64,000 nt of DNA from Vanrija pseudolonga (lineage: Eukaryota > Basidiomycota > Tremellomycetes > Trichosporonales > Trichosporonaceae): assembly GCF_020906515.1 (NCBI RefSeq), contig NC_085855.1:62001-126000 (forward strand). Direction: 5' to 3'. A model generated the notes under the pieces. That model saw nothing but the letters and a program-made list of their open reading frames with translations. It did not search any database and was not told the DNA's origin. Position 1 is the first letter of the stretch; every line of letters starts with the position of its first letter. Positions 60,703-64,000 of this stretch are shown here, piece by piece. The position numbers and the translations under genes were made by a program.

Positions 60703-62764
60703 CTACTTGATCTCGCAGCCCTTGTACAATGGTGTGGCCTCGGACGTGTACGATGGCGGTCTTGTGCTGTCGAGACTGGCGCGTCTTGACGACTTGGAGC
60801 TGCTCTTGGTGCTACCGGGCCACAGCTTGCGGGGGTACATCATCTCTACCTCCTCGCCCTTCTCGTTCTCCTCGCGTCGCAGCGAGCTCCTCTCCTCCCT
60901 CGCGCGCCTCTCCTCCTCCTTGTGCGCCCTCCACTCCATGTCGTCCATGACCTGGTACTTATCGGCCCACATCCACAGGGCGAACAGGAACGCCCACGCA
61001 GCGAAAGCGAGCGCGACGGCGTACGTCTTCCCGAGGGACTGGAGCAGCTTGGTGCGCTGTGTGAGCGGGATGCCGGGGAACAGGGGGACGACGGGGGTGC
61101 TGTACGGCCTCAAGTAGGTGCGGTTGATGATGAACGTGTCCAGTGGGCCCATGCCGACGGCGGCAATGGCCATGACGCGCCCGGCGTTCGACCCTGGCGG
61201 TGTTAGTGGGGGGCAGTGTCTGCCTCGAGTTGGGACGTACAGAAGGTCAAGATGCCTGGGACGTGTCGGAACGTCTCTGGCTCGTGGCGCAGCTCGCCGC
61301 GCACGAGGTCGAGGGGCACGTTGGAGGCCAGCCCCGCCCCGACGCCGCCGACGGCGAGGAGAACGAGCTGCACGGCAGGAATGTCGACGTTGACTGTCGC
61401 GACCAGGCCCGCACCTGCGGCGGTGAGGAGCAGCGTGCCGACCGCGAGCAAGACCGTGTGGCACCGCATTGCGGCGCACAGGCTCAGCGCAGTGATGGAC
61501 GAGACGGCCATCGGGGCGGAGAACGCGAGCAGGCGCAGACCCGCACCCCACGGACTCGCGTCCTCGACTTGGAGGCGGATGGCGGCGGTGTATCCCAGCC
61601 CAATAACGGCGCCAGAGAGCCCGAACACGACCATGGCAGCGAGTCTGGCGTCAGCAACCGCCCGCCCAACACACACGTACATGACAGGACGCCGCTTGTG
61701 GGCAGTGTACGACGCGTTGTTGCACCCCCACGCGGCCCACCAAAGCAGCCAAGGGCACACGTTGACAAGGATGAGCACCGCCGACAGCGGACCAGCGAGG
61801 TCGGCCTCCCAGTCAGCAAAAGTAAGGATGACGCACGCCTGCGTGCCGGCAATGAGCGAGCCGACGACGAGCCCGAACGTGCTGTCGGTATCGGCGCCGA
61901 CCTTGGGGTCCGGCAGCGCCGTGCACAGGGCCGCAGCGACGCTGACAACGATAGCCTGCACGTAGAACACCCAGCGCCAGGTGGCAAACTGGCACAGCGC
62001 GCCGGCTGCAAGCGGCGCGGCGATCGCCACAGCGGCGATCAGCAGGCCCGCGACGAAGGACAGGCGGTATCGGCGCGCTGTGGGGGGCAGGGACTCGCGG
62101 TGCGCGCGCCAGATGGACGCCGACATCGGGATGGCGGTCGCGCCGGCGCCGGCGACGAAGCGGCCCACGAAGACGACGGGCCGGGAGGTAGCGGAGCCGG
62201 TGATTGCGTTGCCTCCGGCGAGGAGGACGAGGCCGGCGAGCAACGTCCAGCGCGACGAGTAGCTCTGCGCGCAGGCAACGATCGGCGCGAACGACATCAT
62301 GGCGGCGCTGATGTCAGCGGTGAAGGCGGCCCGACGTACTAGTACAGCGCGTACCACCCCAAGCTCGTGAATGCCATGATCCGTCCGTCGTTGTACCGCC
62401 CGACATCGGACGGGAACCGCGCAGCGAGGATGCTGGGCCACGCGAGCGCCGCGCCGAGGGGTTCGAGGAGGAGGACGCAAGTGGCGAGCACGAGCGAAGC
62501 CCACGCGAGCAGTTCGCGGAGCCCGGCGTCGCGGCCAAGCGCTGCCGGAGCGGCGTGGAGCGCGTCGGCATCGGCGTCGGCATCCTCCTTCTCCTTGATC
62601 GTGTGCAAGCCGGGCGAGTGACCCGAACCTGCCCCGCGCTCGCGGTGGGGCACCAGAGTACTCGCCGACGAGGCGATCGTCGGGGCTAGCGTTGCCGAGT
62701 CGCTCACCGAGCCCTCGGAAAGCGACGCGGCGCGCGAGGATCCTGGGACGGGGTGGTAGCTCAT
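60703..62764 (-). CDS. MFS transporter, DHA2-like (14-helix type)
   Basis: Transcript-order exons: 62764..62340, 62307..61681, 61644..61241, 61193..60703. Removing the 36-nt segment 61680..61645 gives 648 residues; keeping it gives 660, since it is in frame without a stop. The segment has a GTACGT donor, a CTGAC branch site and a CAG acceptor, so I treat it as an intron. The first intron (62339..62308) is only 32 nt. A polar N-terminus of ~85 residues precedes about 14 hydrophobic helices (LLAWASLVLATCVLLLEPLG, VVFVGRFVAGAGATAIPMSASIW, WRWVFYVQAIVVSVAAALC). FVGRFVAGAG and W.WVFY are typical of DHA2 drug or siderophore transporters. The C-terminal ~90 residues are charged and Ser-rich. Its 3' end converges on the ABC gene, 50 bp apart. 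Confidence 0.75.
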
Positions 62765-64000
62765 AACTATGCTGCTGGTGCTGGGAGCATCCAGCCGAGG
62801 CGATGGCGAGAAGAATGCATGCTGCGCTGCTGCTGTTGCTGTAGATAATGATGCATTGTCGAGGTGAGTGGGTGCACTGCAACGAACGTGCTCACATGCT
62901 CGCCGATGTGGTCGGAGCGGACACTTGAATGGCCGCTGCTGTGCTCTTGGCGGACGGATGGTGGGCTTCGAGGCACTCTCCCGTCAACCTATGCCCATGC
63001 ACTTACTCCACTGCCACCATCTGCGTGTCTTCGAGCTTGTCGACTCGCTTTCACTTGCATGTTCACACTGCATGACGCACGACAATGCAGCTGCCTCCGT
63101 CCGAGTGGATGCAATGCTGATAACGAGGCACAGTATCGTGTCTCACCCTCAAACGTGATGTCTCACTGTGGTGGACCACTGGGGATGGCGAAGCGAAATG
63201 TGAAGACAGACCACTTAGGGGAACGCGAACGGGCACTTGTATCCTCACGGAACATGACCTTCGCATCGGCTTGCTCAACGACACTTGCTCTCGAGTGTTC
63301 CGAAGACATGCATCCTCACTCTTGACCTCATGCGATGGCCACGAGACCCTTCATTCCCGACCCCCACAGACCCGACTCCTTGAAAGATACGCAAGTGGCG
63401 CTCGGCGCATCATATCGGGCGGCATGGCGCCGAGCGCCGAGCGCCGACACTACTCCCGACCAGGGGTTGAAGAACAGACTGGCCCGTCAGTGGTCAGTGG
63501 TCCACAGACGCCGGATTCAGTGTCCAGTACGACTCCCTCAGCGTCGGGCAGGTCCAAACAGACAAATGGACAGGACAGAGGAACAGGCGATCAACTGCAA
63601 CAAGTCACGCAGCGACGAGCCGAGCTCCCCTCGGCAGGGCACATCGTGGGATCGTCGTATCGTGGTCTAGGCAGGCATGTGTGCGCGCCTTGACGCCAGC
63701 GAGCCTGACATCTCTCGTAAGAACATGGCCGGGTGTCGCCCCGGGGCCTGCGTCGCGCTCCCCTCGGGCCGTGCCTCGCCGAAAGACCCCTCGCATCAAG
63801 TCTCCGCGGGTGGTACCTCTGTGCTGCAACTCCCGAGGCGAAGGGACTTCACCCTGGAATCAAATGTTTAAAGCTCGCAAGCCCTGTCAGTCAGAGGAGA
63901 TACGCACATCGTCGAGCAGTACACAGCCGCAGGCTGTCCACCTAGGACGTTGTGAAACGCCATGCTGACGACGCCAATTTAGCTCTTGGGGTGTTCTTCC
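62765..64000. other. right-edge region without a recognisable gene
   Basis: The first part should hold the promoter of the MFS gene. The rest, about 1 kb, contains only short frames without any family signal, and composition is less GC-rich than in the genes. A gene may begin beyond the window. Confidence 0.35.

Noticed and set aside
61200-62342. 380-codon plus-strand frame opposite the MFS gene
   Set aside because: Charged, repetitive composition and no family signal, whereas the minus strand encodes consecutive membrane helices.
1-64000. tRNA, rRNA, CRISPR, transposon and virus-like elements
   Set aside because: I looked for B-box-like tRNA motifs, repeat-spacer arrays, transposase or reverse transcriptase motifs and long terminal repeats and found none; absence by eye is not proof.

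Overview
The window looks like a nuclear chromosome segment of a basidiomycete yeast, most likely a tremellomycete of the Trichosporonales type. The evidence is the high GC content, the dense packing of genes on both strands, and the very many short introns (mostly 32-60 nt). Those introns have GTGAGT/GTACGT-like donors and a CTGAC or CTAAC branch site only a few bases before the acceptor. I see no rRNA, tRNA, CRISPR array, transposon or virus-like element. All gene models were spliced by hand. Most rest on consistent phase at every junction plus recognisable protein families, and none has been checked against RNA data.

Layout, left to right. 0.5-5.6 kb: a SIMPL-domain protein, an EXPERA/emopamil-binding-like membrane protein, and a large secreted Ser/Thr/Asp-rich protein ending in an RlpA/expansin-like double-psi barrel. 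6.4-10.4 kb: two paralogous F-box-like proteins of unknown function, a truncated extra copy of the tail of one of them, and a compact bacterial-type endonuclease V. 11.5-15 kb: a SAM methyltransferase and a TauD-type dioxygenase. 16.8-25.3 kb: an unknown F-box/LRR-like protein whose start codon appears to be split by an intron, a secreted GMC oxidoreductase, a DJ-1/PfpI protein and an Atg22-like transporter. 25.8-31.6 kb: a tandem array of three F-box paralogs (two whole, one 5'-truncated). 32.8-41.6 kb: a GT17 glycosyltransferase, a small VOC protein, an MFS transporter, a tandem pair of DUF3224-like barrel proteins and a peroxisomal AidB-type acyl-CoA dehydrogenase. 43.6-49.4 kb: a 15-exon dual hybrid histidine kinase (HK-REC-PAS-HK-REC) that appears to contain an AT-AC intron. 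50.2-62.8 kb: an intronless FAD monooxygenase, a Gfo/Idh/MocA dehydrogenase, a DUF924 protein with a mitochondrial-like leader, a full-size ABCB transporter and an MFS transporter.

The genes do not form an obvious pathway or cluster. The region reads as ordinary core chromosome with lineage-specific tandem expansions (F-box array, DUF3224 pair, F-box-like pair with a truncated copy). The most notable observations are about gene structure: a start codon assembled by splicing, an AT-AC intron required to keep a histidine-kinase helix intact, tandem acceptors, very short introns, and discordant introns between tandem paralogs.
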